From NCBI GenBank assembly GCA_035456985.1, contig DATICE010000115.1, positions 1 through 14,777 on the forward strand: DNA of 14,777 nt. The letters are read 5' to 3'. Shown here piece by piece: positions 6,700 to 13,761 of this stretch (positions are counted from its first letter, which is position 1; every line of letters starts with the position of its first letter). Position numbers and translations under genes: made by a program. The DNA is from SG8-41 sp035456985. GTDB taxonomy: Bacteria; Pseudomonadota; Gammaproteobacteria; Burkholderiales; SG8-41. The notes below the pieces were generated by a model. That model did not search any database. It worked only from the letters and a program-made list of their open reading frames with translations, and was not told where the DNA came from.

Positions 6700-8181
6700 A
6701 TGTTCGACGCCGCATCAGTGCCGGAGCTGATTCTCGCCACCGCGCGCGATCCCGCCATTCGCGCGCGCCCGGCTCTGTGGGCAGCGGGGCGCACGCTCGA
6801 CTACTCCGCGCTGGCGGACGCCGTCTCGCGCGTATCCGGCATGCTGCTCGAGCGCGGGCTTCGGCGCGGCGAGCGCGTCGCGCTCCTCGCAGGCAGATCG
6901 GCGGACGCCGCGGCGGGGGTGCTTGGCATCATGGCGGCAGGCGGCGCTGCCTGCGTCGTCGATCCGCGGCTGCTACCCGCAGAGCTTGAGGTCCGGCTGG
7001 GGAGCGCGGAAATCGGCTGGCTGCTGGCGGACGCGGCGCACGCCGAGCACGCGGGGGGCGCGGCGTGGCTGAAGCGCGCCCGGCTGGAGGACGCCGCGCA
7101 CGCGGCGCCGCGCGCGATCGACAACATCGCGCGCAATGACGACGCGCTGCTGGTAATGACCAGCGGCAGCACCGGCGCGCCGAAGGCGGTGCTGCTCACC
7201 CATGCCAACCTGCTGTCCAACGCATACGGTGTCGCCGAGCGCACCGGCGTCACGCCGGAAGATCGCGTCCTGCACACGCTGCCCCTCTACCACACCAACG
7301 GCACAAACAACCTGCTGATCGTACCCTTCTGCCGCGGCGCGTCGGTGGTGATGCTCGAGCGCTTTCGCGCCGAGACGTTCTTCGACGAGATCGCGTCGCA
7401 CCGCCCCACCTATGTCACCGGCACTGCGACCCACTACTCGCGCCTGCTCGCGCACCCGCCCCCGCGCGGCGCGCTCGCCAGCCTGCGGTTCCTGCGATCC
7501 GGGGCGGCGCCTCTCGATGCGCAACTGCACCGCGACATCGAGCGCCATCTCGGCTTGCCGCTCATCCATTCCTACGGCCTTTCGGAGGACACCTGCACCG
7601 CAGCGATGAATCCTCCCGCGGCCCGCAGGATCGGCTCGGTCGGCACCGCGCTGGCAGGCCAGCGTATCGCCATCTTCGCCCCCGGCGGTGAAGCAGCGGT
7701 CCCGCCCGGATCGGAAGGAGAGATCTGCATTGCGGGACCCTCGCTCATGAAGGGCTACGTTCCGCCGGCCGGGCACGGGGACGGGCCCTCGATCCGCAAC
7801 GGCTGGCTGCGCACCGGCGACCTCGGCCGGCTCGACGAAGAGGGCTACCTCACGGTGAGCGGAAGGCTCAAGGAACTCATCATCCGCGGCGGCGAGAACC
7901 TGTCGCCGGGACGCATCGAGGAGGCAATCCTGCGCGACCCGGCCGTGCGCGGCTGCTGCGTCGTCGGCGCCCCGGACGCCGACCTCGGGGAAGTGCCGGT
8001 CGCGTTCGTCGTCACCCGCGACGGGGCTTCGGTGCAGCCACGAGCGATCCAGGATCGCGTCGGAGCCGAGCTTCCCCGCCCCTACGTGCCCGCGCGGATC
8101 GTCGTGCTCGACGCCCTGCCGGAGATCGGTGTCGGCAAGATCGACCGCGGCGCGCTCAAGCGCCTGGCGGAGAATGCGTGA
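6700..8181 (+). CDS. AMP-forming acyl-CoA synthetase (acid-CoA ligase)
   Basis: This 493-residue adenylate-forming enzyme makes acyl-CoA from a carboxylic acid, ATP and CoA through an acyl-AMP. Motifs in order are the P-loop TSGSTGAPKAVLLTH (154-168), LPLYHTNG (194-201), the substrate-side FLRSGAAPL (264-272), HSYGLSEDTCTAA (290-302, motif A5), GWLRTGDLGRLDEEGYL (368-384, with Asp374 for the ribose), the hinge GRLKELIIRGGENLSP (388-403), and the catalytic Lys480 in GVGKIDR. Length is slightly short but complete. The start ATG 6700 has AGGAG ten bases upstream and leaves the usual N-terminal helix. It is followed 22 bases later by the quinone oxidoreductase, probably in one transcript. The C-terminal GVGKIDR lacks the common Pro-Arg/Lys-Thr lead-in but retains the key Lys. 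The acid is unknown; the set of neighbours suggests a short or branched carboxylic acid. Confidence 0.92.
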   Translation: MFDAASVPELILATARDPAIRARPALWAAGRTLDYSALADAVSRVSGMLLERGLRRGERVALLAGRSADAAAGVLGIMAAGGAACVVDPRLLPAELEVRLGSAEIGWLLADAAHAEHAGGAAWLKRARLEDAAHAAPRAIDNIARNDDALLVMTSGSTGAPKAVLLTHANLLSNAYGVAERTGVTPEDRVLHTLPLYHTNGTNNLLIVPFCRGASVVMLERFRAETFFDEIASHRPTYVTGTATHYSRLLAHPPPRGALASLRFLRSGAAPLDAQLHRDIERHLGLPLIHSYGLSEDTCTAAMNPPAARRIGSVGTALAGQRIAIFAPGGEAAVPPGSEGEICIAGPSLMKGYVPPAGHGDGPSIRNGWLRTGDLGRLDEEGYLTVSGRLKELIIRGGENLSPGRIEEAILRDPAVRGCCVVGAPDADLGEVPVAFVVTRDGASVQPRAIQDRVGAELPRPYVPARIVVLDALPEIGVGKIDRGALKRLAENA

Positions 8182-8203
8182 CTGGTAACATCAGCAACTC
8201 AGA

Positions 8204-9196
8204 ATGACACCCAACCTGCCCAAACAGATGAAGGCCGTCGAGATCTCCCGGCCCGGCGGCCCCGAAGTGCTGAAGCCCGTCGAGCGGCCCCTGCCCGTGC
8301 TTCAGCCGGGCGAAGTGCTGATCAAGGTTGCGGCCGCGGGCGTCAACGGCCCGGATCTCATGCAGCGCAAGGGCCTCTACCCTCCTCCCGCCGGCGCCCC
8401 GGATCTGCTTGGCCTCGAGGTATCAGGCGAAATCGTGTCCGTGTCCCCGTCCGCGGCGCGCTGGTCGGTCGGCGACACGGTGACCGCGCTCACGAACGGC
8501 GGCGGCTACGCGGAGTATTGCGCCGTCGACGCGCAGCACTGCCTGCCGCCGCCAAAGGGCGTCGGAATGATCGACGCCGCCGGCCTGCCGGAGACGTTCT
8601 TCACGGTGTGGAGCAACGTCTTCATGGGCGCGGGTCTCGCGGCCGGCGAAACCTTCCTCGTCCACGGCGGCGCGGGCGGGATCGGCACGACCGCGATCCA
8701 GCTTGGAAAGGCGTTCGGCGCGAAAGTCATCGCTACCGACAGCCCGGAGGCACGGTGCCGCATCTGCAGCGACCTTGGCGCCGACCGGGCGATCGACTAC
8801 CGGCAGGAGGATTTCGTGGAGGTCGTGCGGCAGTCCGGGGGCGCGAACGTCATCCTGGACATCGTCGGGGGGGGAAACATCGAGAAGAACTTCAAGGCTG
8901 CGAGCCACGACTGCCGCATCATCCAGCTCGCGTTCGCGGCTGGCTCCAAGGTCGAGGTGAACCTGATGCCCGTCATGTTGAAGCGCCTGACCTACACCGG
9001 CTCGACCCTGCGCACCCGCCCGCCGGCATTCAAGGCCCGGGTCGCGCACGAGCTCGAGACCCGGGTATGGCCGCTGATCGCGAGCGGCCGCATTCGCGTG
9101 GTGACGCGCCAGACCTTCCCGCTCGCGGACGCGGCGCAGGCGCACGCGCTCATGGAATCCGCGCAGCACACCGGCAAGATCCTGCTAGTGGTGTGA
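8204..9196 (+). CDS. Zinc-independent MDR oxidoreductase (PIG3-like quinone oxidoreductase)
   Basis: This 330-residue medium-chain dehydrogenase/reductase belongs to the NADPH:quinone oxidoreductase/PIG3 branch. The N-terminal GroES-like part reads QMKAVEISRPGGPEVLK (8-24) and AAGVNGPDLMQRKGLYPPP (44-62), the PIG3 hallmark, then LLGLEVSGEI (68-77). The Rossmann part has VHGGAGGIGTTAIQLGKAFG (153-172) and LGADRAIDYRQEDF (191-204). The Cys and His ligands of zinc alcohol dehydrogenases are absent, so it should not be zinc-dependent. The family reduces quinones or alpha,beta-unsaturated carbonyls, which would suit a pathway that makes enoyl intermediates. ATG 8204 was chosen as the first in-frame ATG; ATG 8228, just before KAVEI, is an alternative, and neither has a strong ribosome site, suggesting coupling to the ligase 22 bases upstream. 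The stop lies inside a GTGTGATTGGT word echoed at the ligase stop. Confidence 0.9.
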   Translation: MTPNLPKQMKAVEISRPGGPEVLKPVERPLPVLQPGEVLIKVAAAGVNGPDLMQRKGLYPPPAGAPDLLGLEVSGEIVSVSPSAARWSVGDTVTALTNGGGYAEYCAVDAQHCLPPPKGVGMIDAAGLPETFFTVWSNVFMGAGLAAGETFLVHGGAGGIGTTAIQLGKAFGAKVIATDSPEARCRICSDLGADRAIDYRQEDFVEVVRQSGGANVILDIVGGGNIEKNFKAASHDCRIIQLAFAAGSKVEVNLMPVMLKRLTYTGSTLRTRPPAFKARVAHELETRVWPLIASGRIRVVTRQTFPLADAAQAHALMESAQHTGKILLVV

Positions 9197-9199
9197 TTG

Positions 9200-9260
9200 G
9201 TTTCTCGTCCCTCGTTTCCTGTCCCGGGTTCTGCACCAACAACGAGAAACGAATAACGAG
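9200..9260. repeat. Intergenic inverted repeat of GTTTCTCGT/ACGAGAAAC units between convergent genes
   Basis: GTTTCTCGT (9200-9208) is the exact reverse complement of ACGAGAAAC (9242-9250). Each arm also carries a second related word: CTCGTTTC at 9211-9218 in the left arm, and GAAACGAA (9247-9254) plus AACGAG (9255-9260) in the right arm. Several alternative stems are therefore possible around a loop of roughly 33 bases. It sits in the 75-bp gap between the stops of two convergent genes, where a bidirectional terminator or a REP-like palindromic unit would be expected. No T-run follows, so a classical terminator is doubtful. Confidence 0.6.
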
Positions 9261-9271
9261 TCAACCTTCCT

Positions 9272-10240
9272 CTAGATGAGCTGCTGCTGCGGGCCGGACT
9301 CGTCGTCGCCCTCGGTGGTCTTCGGAGGTCGCCGCCGCAGCAGTGAGATGTTCCCTTCGACGGCCAGCGCGCGGGCGTGGCTGATGTTCTTTTCCAGCTC
9401 GTCGAAATAGAGATTCTGGCCGCCGAAGTGCCGTTCGACGTAGTTATGGCAGCCGCCGAGATCCTCCTTCAGGCGCTTGGTCGCACCCTGGTAGAAGCGC
9501 GGCGTCTTGAATATGAGATCGGCCGCCGAAGCGAACACGATCTCCTCGCTGCCATCCCGGTGGCGCCGGCGGGCGATGCCTCCGCGCACGAACTCCGGGT
9601 AAAGCCGGTCGTAGCATTTCTCCAGGTAACAGCGGTCAGCCATCTGCGTCAGGATGTCGGCGCTCCCCAGGAGGTTGCCGAGCAGGCGGAATTCCGGCCC
9701 CGGCACCTTGATCCGGTCCACCGGGATTTCGTAGCCGGTGAAGTGCACGATGCGCGAGGCGGCCTGGACGAGGTCGGCCATCCCGATCTTCGGCAGGTAG
9801 GCTTCGAGGAACTCCACGCCGCGCGCAACATGCACGGTCGTGTACTCGGCGCCGTTGGCGTGCTTGGTATCCTTGCGGCGGCGGATGTAGCCGCAGTCGT
9901 GGTAGAGCGCCGAAACGATGCCGAGCCGGAACAGGCGCTCGGTGAGGGTCCCCGCGCCGGCCGCGCGCACGCACCCGTCCAGCAGCCGCGCCATGCCCAG
10001 CGTCACGTCGAGCACATGCTGGAGGTCGTGGTAATCGGTGTCGCACTCGCGAAAGCCGGGATACTCGCCCCGATAGAGGCGCGCGAGGTCGGTGAACGCC
10101 TGAGGAAGGTTGCGCGCGGTGTCCTGCTGGTAGAGATCCCGGTATATGCCGCAGACCGCCTCGGATACGATCTGCGGATCGGTGGTGTTGATCCGGTTGG
10201 TGACGTCGTAATCGCTGCGTCGCTGCGTTTCAGCCGTCAT
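9272..10240 (-). CDS. HD-domain metal-dependent phosphohydrolase, class I PDE-like
   Basis: This 322-residue soluble protein carries an HD domain with the ligand order of cyclic-nucleotide phosphodiesterases: YHDLQHVLDVTLGMARLL (70-87; His71 as the catalytic-type His, His75 as a metal ligand), LYHDCGYI (112-119; His114-Asp115), His137, IVHFTGYE (164-171), and GSADILTQMADR (192-203; Asp195). The first motif resembles the Y-H-N-x-x-H-A-x-D-V block of class I PDEs more than the usual HD or HD-GYP signature. No signal peptide or membrane segment is seen, and the C-terminus is a polar tail (GPQQQLI). The start ATG (10238-10240) has GAGGT (complement of 10245-10249) four to five bases upstream. It shares a divergent promoter region with the AsmA-fusion gene, so the two may respond to the same signal. 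The substrate could be a cyclic nucleotide or another phosphate ester; this is not resolvable here. Confidence 0.8.
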   Translation of the reverse strand: MTAETQRRSDYDVTNRINTTDPQIVSEAVCGIYRDLYQQDTARNLPQAFTDLARLYRGEYPGFRECDTDYHDLQHVLDVTLGMARLLDGCVRAAGAGTLTERLFRLGIVSALYHDCGYIRRRKDTKHANGAEYTTVHVARGVEFLEAYLPKIGMADLVQAASRIVHFTGYEIPVDRIKVPGPEFRLLGNLLGSADILTQMADRCYLEKCYDRLYPEFVRGGIARRRHRDGSEEIVFASAADLIFKTPRFYQGATKRLKEDLGGCHNYVERHFGGQNLYFDELEKNISHARALAVEGNISLLRRRPPKTTEGDDESGPQQQLI

Positions 10241-10272
10241 TCCGACCTCGAAAAAACGCGCGCTTCTTTTGA

Positions 10273-10307
10273 TGGAAATACGCGTGTATTAAACTATAAT
10301 CATTTCG
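10273..10307 (+). promoter_or_regulatory. Sigma-70-type promoter for the AsmA-fusion gene
   Basis: A perfect TATAAT at 10295-10300 is preceded after 16 bases by TGGAAA (10273-10278, four of six matches to the -35 consensus). It lies in a locally AT-rich patch of an otherwise GC-rich region. Transcription would begin near 10307, giving a leader of about 147 bases. An imperfect palindrome, ATACGCGTGTAT (10278-10289), falls in the spacer and could be an operator. Confidence 0.55.
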
Positions 10308-10316
10308 ATCACGCAA
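10281..10316 (-). promoter_or_regulatory. Candidate promoter for the HD phosphohydrolase gene
   Basis: Read on the minus strand, TTGCGT (complement of 10311-10316) and TTTAAT (complement of 10288-10293) are separated by 17 bases, with five of six matches in the -10. The start would fall near 10281, about 40 bases before the ATG. It overlaps the plus-strand promoter, so the two polymerases would compete. The -35 is weak. Confidence 0.4.
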
Positions 10317-10453
10317 TGCGGCCGACGGGTAAGGACCCAGTGTTTTTTGTGAATAATGTGCACTATTGCACGCGCGCCCGGAACGCGCGCATGAACCCGC
10401 CGCGCAGGCACCGCGTCGAACAGACGCCGGGCTGAGGAACCGCACTATCGATC
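10307..10453 (+). other. Long structured 5' leader of the AsmA-fusion gene
   Basis: About 147 bases separate the predicted transcription start from the ATG. In order it holds a small stem GGGT/ACCC (10327-10330 with 10335-10338) followed by six T (10343-10348), which looks like a weak attenuator; an inverted repeat GTGCA-CTAT-TGCAC (10358-10371); and alternating GC runs (about 10371-10390). A 14-codon open frame (10391-10435) ends shortly before the gene. I do not recognise a known riboswitch. Confidence 0.3.
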
Positions 10454-13400
10454 ATGGCCATCCACCCCAAGACGATTTACTCCAAGACTCCCAAGGGAGT
10501 GCTGGAGCTCAAGAACAAGACGTCCAAGCTGTCGCGCGATGCCGGGATGGTGTTCCTCGCCGTGGACGGCAAGTCCACCGCGGCCGATCTGCTCAGGAAG
10601 TCGGGCATGGACGAGAGGCGGCTGCACGCGACGCTTGCAAAGCTCACCGCCGACGGCTTCATCCGCGTGTTCACGGTTCCGGAACCCGCCAGGCCCGCGG
10701 CGCAAGCCGCCCCGACGGTAGGGTCGGTGCCAGGACCGGGGGCGGAAGACGATCTCGATTTCACCTCCCCCGCGGCCATGTCCAAGCTGAACGCCGAGGC
10801 CAACTCGCGGGCCAAGGCCGAGGCCGACGCCAAGGCGCGTGCGCTGGCAGCGGCGCGCGCGGCCGCGGAAGCCAAGGTCCGTCAGGAAACGGAGGCGCGC
10901 GCCCGGGCCCACGCCGAAGCCAAGGCCAAGGAGGAAGCGGAAGCGAAGAACCGGGCCGAGGCGGCGGCGAAGGCGGCTTCGGACGCGCGCGCCAAGGCCG
11001 AAGCTGAGGCCCGCGCGGCGGCCGATGCCAAGGCGAAAGCGGAAGCCGAGGCGCGGATCAAGGCGGCGATGGAAGCCAAGGCGCGGGCCGAAGCCGAGGC
11101 CAAGACGAGGGCCGAAGCCGAGGCGCGCGCCAAAGCAGAGGCCGAACGCAAGGCCGCCTCCGAGGCCAAGGCGAAGCAAGAAGCTGAATCGCGCGCCAAG
11201 GCAGAGGCCGACGCACGCGCGCACGCCGAAGCCGAAACCAAGGCCAAGGCCGCTGTCGAGGCGCAGATGAAGGCGTTGCAGGAAGCCCTCGCCCAGGCTG
11301 AGCAGCGCGCGAAGCAGGAGGCCGCGGAGCGCGCCCGGGTCGAGGCCGAGATCAAGTCGCGCCAGGAATCCGAGCGCAAGGCGCGCGAGGAGGTCGAGGC
11401 GCGGGCGAAGGCGGCCGAAGAAGCGGTAAGCCAGGCACGCGCCATGGCCGAAGAGGCGGCGCGTGCCAAGGCCGCCGCCGAGGCGAAGGCCGCGATCGAG
11501 ACGGTCGGCGGCGGCGGCGAAGCGGCCCGAGCGCAAATGGAGCAGGCATTGAAGGCGCTCGAGGACGCCAAGGCCAAGGCGCGTGCGGAGGCCGATGCGC
11601 GCCTCGACGCCGAGCGCAGGGCGGAGGTGGAGGCCGAAGCACGCAAGCGCGAGGAGGAGGAGCACAAGCGGCGCGAGCAGAAGGAGCACAAGGAGCGCCA
11701 GGAAGCGGATGCGCGCACCAAGACGCAGCTGCGCGAGCTGCAGGAGCAGGCGCGCCGCGCCAAGGAGGAGGCGGAAGCCAAGGCCGCGATCGAGCGCAAG
11801 GCGCGCGAGGAAGCCGAAGCGCGGATCGAGGAGGAGCGCAAGGCACGCGAGGAGGCGGAGAGCAAGGCCGCCGCCGCGGCCAAGACGCGGGAGGAGGCGC
11901 TCGCCAAGGCGCGGCTGGAGGCAGAGGTCAAGGCGCGTGCCGAGGTCGAGGAGATGATCCAGGCCGAGCGCAAGGCGCGCGAGGAAGCGGAGCTCAAGGC
12001 GCAGCAGGAGATCGCCGCCAGGACCGAGGCGGAAAAGCGGGCCCGTGCCGAAGCCGATCGCATGGCCGAGATCGCGCGCAAGGCCCGCGAAGACGCCGAG
12101 CGCAAATCGCTCGAACTGGAACGCAGCGGCGACCACTCGCCGGAGGCGCGCAGGGCCCGCGCCGAGGTCGAGCTCATCGCACGCAAGGCCGAGGAGGCCG
12201 TGTCGCAGGCACGGGCGGCGGCCGAGGAAGAGCGCAAGGCACGGGCGGCGGCCGAGGATCGCGCCAAGATGGAAGCGGTGGCGCGCGTCATGCAGGAGCA
12301 GCAGCTGCGCTCAGGGGCCGAAGACGAAATCAAGTCTCGCGTCCAGGACGAGATCCGGGCGCGCGAGCGTGCGGAGATGGAGGCCGATGCCCGCTACCGG
12401 CAGGAGGCGGCCGCGCGCGCCAAGGCGGCCGCCGAGGAGCGCAAGAAGCGCGAGGTCGATGCCCAGGGAGGTAAACCTGTTCGCTTCACCAAGCCGGCAA
12501 ACCGGACGCGGACGATAGGCATCAGCCTTGCGGTGCTGCTCGTCGTTGTCATCGGGCTGGTGCACGTCGTGCCGCTCAACAATTTCATTGGGGGCGCCCA
12601 GAGGATCATGACGCAGCGCTTGGGCGTCCCGGTGACGATCACCCACCTGCGCTACGCGCTGCTACCGTTCCCGGAGCTGAAGCTGGAGCGGGTCGGCATC
12701 GGCAAGCTGCAGGAGGTCAAGATCGAGAGCATCGTCGTCAGCGCCTGGCCGATGACGCTGTTCCGCGACAACCTGGAGTTCGACAACGTCGTGGTCAATA
12801 CGCTCACCACGGATCAGGAAGCGCTGGCCCTGGTTCCGGGCTGGCTGCGTCCGCAGGGCGGAGCACAGCCGCTCCGCGTGCGCCGCATTCAGCTCAAGTC
12901 GACCAGGCTCGCCGTCAAGAACCTCAACATTCCGCCCTTCAACGGAGATATCAACTTTGGATCCGACGGCGCGCTGCAGCGTGCCGTGCTGTCCGACAGC
13001 AAGGCGCGTCTGGAGATCACGCCCCGCGATAACGCGCTGCGGGTGGAGCTGGAAGGGCGCAACTGGCCGCTGCCGCTGGGACCGGCGCTGGAATTCGATG
13101 AGATCACAGCGGACGCGGTGGTGGAACCGCAGAAGGCGACGATCACTTCGATCACCGCCAAGATCGGGCGCGCCACGATCAAGGGCAGCACTCGGGCGAG
13201 CTGGGGCAGCGGCATACGGGTCGAGGGCGATTTCGCAGTCACCAACGGCGAGCTGGCCCAGCTCATGGCGAATTTCACGCGCGATTTCATGGCGAGCGGG
13301 ACGCTCACCGCCAACGCAAGCTACTCGCTGCAGGGAGCCACTCTGCAGAACCTGTTCGCCGATCCGCGGGTCGAGGCGAGCTTTAACATCGAAAAAGGCT

Positions 13401-13696
13401 CCATCAACAACGTCGACCTCATACGAGCAATCCAGTCGCCGGCGCGGGACGGGGTGCGCGGCGGCAAGACCGGCTTCAATTCACTCGCAGGCACGATGCG
13501 GCTTGCCAACGGGAGCTATTACTACCGCCAGATGCAGCTCTCATCCGGTCCGATGAACGCTTCCGGCAATGTCGACGTCGAGCCCAACGGCAATATTTCG
13601 GGCCGCGTCATCACCCAGCTCGGATCGAAGACAGTGATCGTGGCCCGCGGCAATCTCCTCGTCACCGGCAATCTCAAGACGCCGGTGCTTAAGTGA
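10454..13696 (+). CDS. Winged-helix-like / long coiled-coil / AsmA-like fusion protein
   Basis: This protein of 1080 residues has four parts. Residues 1-75 form a small helical, winged-helix-like domain (KTPKGVLELKN, VFLAVDGKSTAADLL, LHATLAKLTADGFIRVF). After a Pro/Gly-rich linker (76-104), residues about 105-668 are almost only Ala, Glu, Lys, Arg and Asp, a TolA-like helix or coiled coil broken by VGGGGE (351-356) and SGDHSP (558-563). One membrane helix follows (687-708, ISLAVLLVVVIGLVHVV inside it). Residues 709-1080 look AsmA-like: RLGVPVTITHLRYALLPFP near the start, and FNSLAGTMRLANGSYYY (from 1008), GNVDV and GNLLVTGNLKTPVLK at the end. With no signal peptide, the coil should be cytoplasmic and the AsmA part periplasmic. 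AsmA relatives help lipid traffic to the outer membrane. GAGGAA (10434-10439) is 14 bases before the ATG, rather far. Domain calls at the two ends are by pattern; the architecture is not one I know. Confidence 0.85.
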   Translation: MAIHPKTIYSKTPKGVLELKNKTSKLSRDAGMVFLAVDGKSTAADLLRKSGMDERRLHATLAKLTADGFIRVFTVPEPARPAAQAAPTVGSVPGPGAEDDLDFTSPAAMSKLNAEANSRAKAEADAKARALAAARAAAEAKVRQETEARARAHAEAKAKEEAEAKNRAEAAAKAASDARAKAEAEARAAADAKAKAEAEARIKAAMEAKARAEAEAKTRAEAEARAKAEAERKAASEAKAKQEAESRAKAEADARAHAEAETKAKAAVEAQMKALQEALAQAEQRAKQEAAERARVEAEIKSRQESERKAREEVEARAKAAEEAVSQARAMAEEAARAKAAAEAKAAIETVGGGGEAARAQMEQALKALEDAKAKARAEADARLDAERRAEVEAEARKREEEEHKRREQKEHKERQEADARTKTQLRELQEQARRAKEEAEAKAAIERKAREEAEARIEEERKAREEAESKAAAAAKTREEALAKARLEAEVKARAEVEEMIQAERKAREEAELKAQQEIAARTEAEKRARAEADRMAEIARKAREDAERKSLELERSGDHSPEARRARAEVELIARKAEEAVSQARAAAEEERKARAAAEDRAKMEAVARVMQEQQLRSGAEDEIKSRVQDEIRARERAEMEADARYRQEAAARAKAAAEERKKREVDAQGGKPVRFTKPANRTRTIGISLAVLLVVVIGLVHVVPLNNFIGGAQRIMTQRLGVPVTITHLRYALLPFPELKLERVGIGKLQEVKIESIVVSAWPMTLFRDNLEFDNVVVNTLTTDQEALALVPGWLRPQGGAQPLRVRRIQLKSTRLAVKNLNIPPFNGDINFGSDGALQRAVLSDSKARLEITPRDNALRVELEGRNWPLPLGPALEFDEITADAVVEPQKATITSITAKIGRATIKGSTRASWGSGIRVEGDFAVTNGELAQLMANFTRDFMASGTLTANASYSLQGATLQNLFADPRVEASFNIEKGSINNVDLIRAIQSPARDGVRGGKTGFNSLAGTMRLANGSYYYRQMQLSSGPMNASGNVDVEPNGNISGRVITQLGSKTVIVARGNLLVTGNLKTPVLK
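10766..12457 (+). repeat. Low-complexity coding repeat region (Ala/Glu/Lys/Arg coil)
   Basis: The DNA is built from imperfect repeats of gccgaggccaag-like words encoding AEA(K/R)A-type units, in places spaced eight residues (24 bases) apart. One longer unit, AEEAVSQARA, occurs at residues 321-330 and 579-588 (starting at 11414 and 12188), followed in both cases by similar residues, suggesting an internal duplication. The bias keeps other frames open on both strands, producing long false open frames here. Confidence 0.7.
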
Positions 13697-13701
13697 GATA
13701 A

Positions 13702-13752
13702 GGCGTGACTGATACGGCGTGACTGGTGGGGCGTGACTGGCAGGTCGTGACT
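13702..13752 (+). repeat. Four tandem copies of a ~14-bp GGCGTGACTG repeat in the 3' region
   Basis: GGCGTGACTG starts at 13702, 13716 and 13730; a fourth, diverged copy (GGTCGTGACT) starts at 13743, giving periods of 14, 14 and 13 bases. They fill the space between the stop codon of the AsmA-fusion gene (13694-13696) and the terminator. A related word, GCGTGACTGGT, spans the stop codon of the acyl-CoA ligase at 8176-8186. Confidence 0.8.
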
Positions 13753-13761
13753 CTACCAATG

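Noticed and set aside
9377..10435. 352-codon plus-strand open frame opposite the HD phosphohydrolase
   Set aside because: The minus strand has clear HD motifs and a promoter; this frame shows no recognisable motif and is a GC-bias shadow.
10391..10435. 14-codon upstream open frame in the leader of the AsmA-fusion gene
   Set aside because: There is only a weak ribosome site and no attenuation-type codon run; not enough to call a leader peptide.
10230..10445. 71-codon minus-strand open frame across the divergent promoter region
   Set aside because: No ribosome site, no motif, and it overlaps the promoters and the start of the HD gene.
10445..12333. Two long open frames (563 and 483 codons) on the minus strand opposite the coiled-coil region
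   Set aside because: They are products of the Ala/Glu/Lys/Arg codon bias on the plus strand; their translations are Leu/Gly/Arg-rich or Ala/Ser-rich low complexity with no domain or ribosome site.
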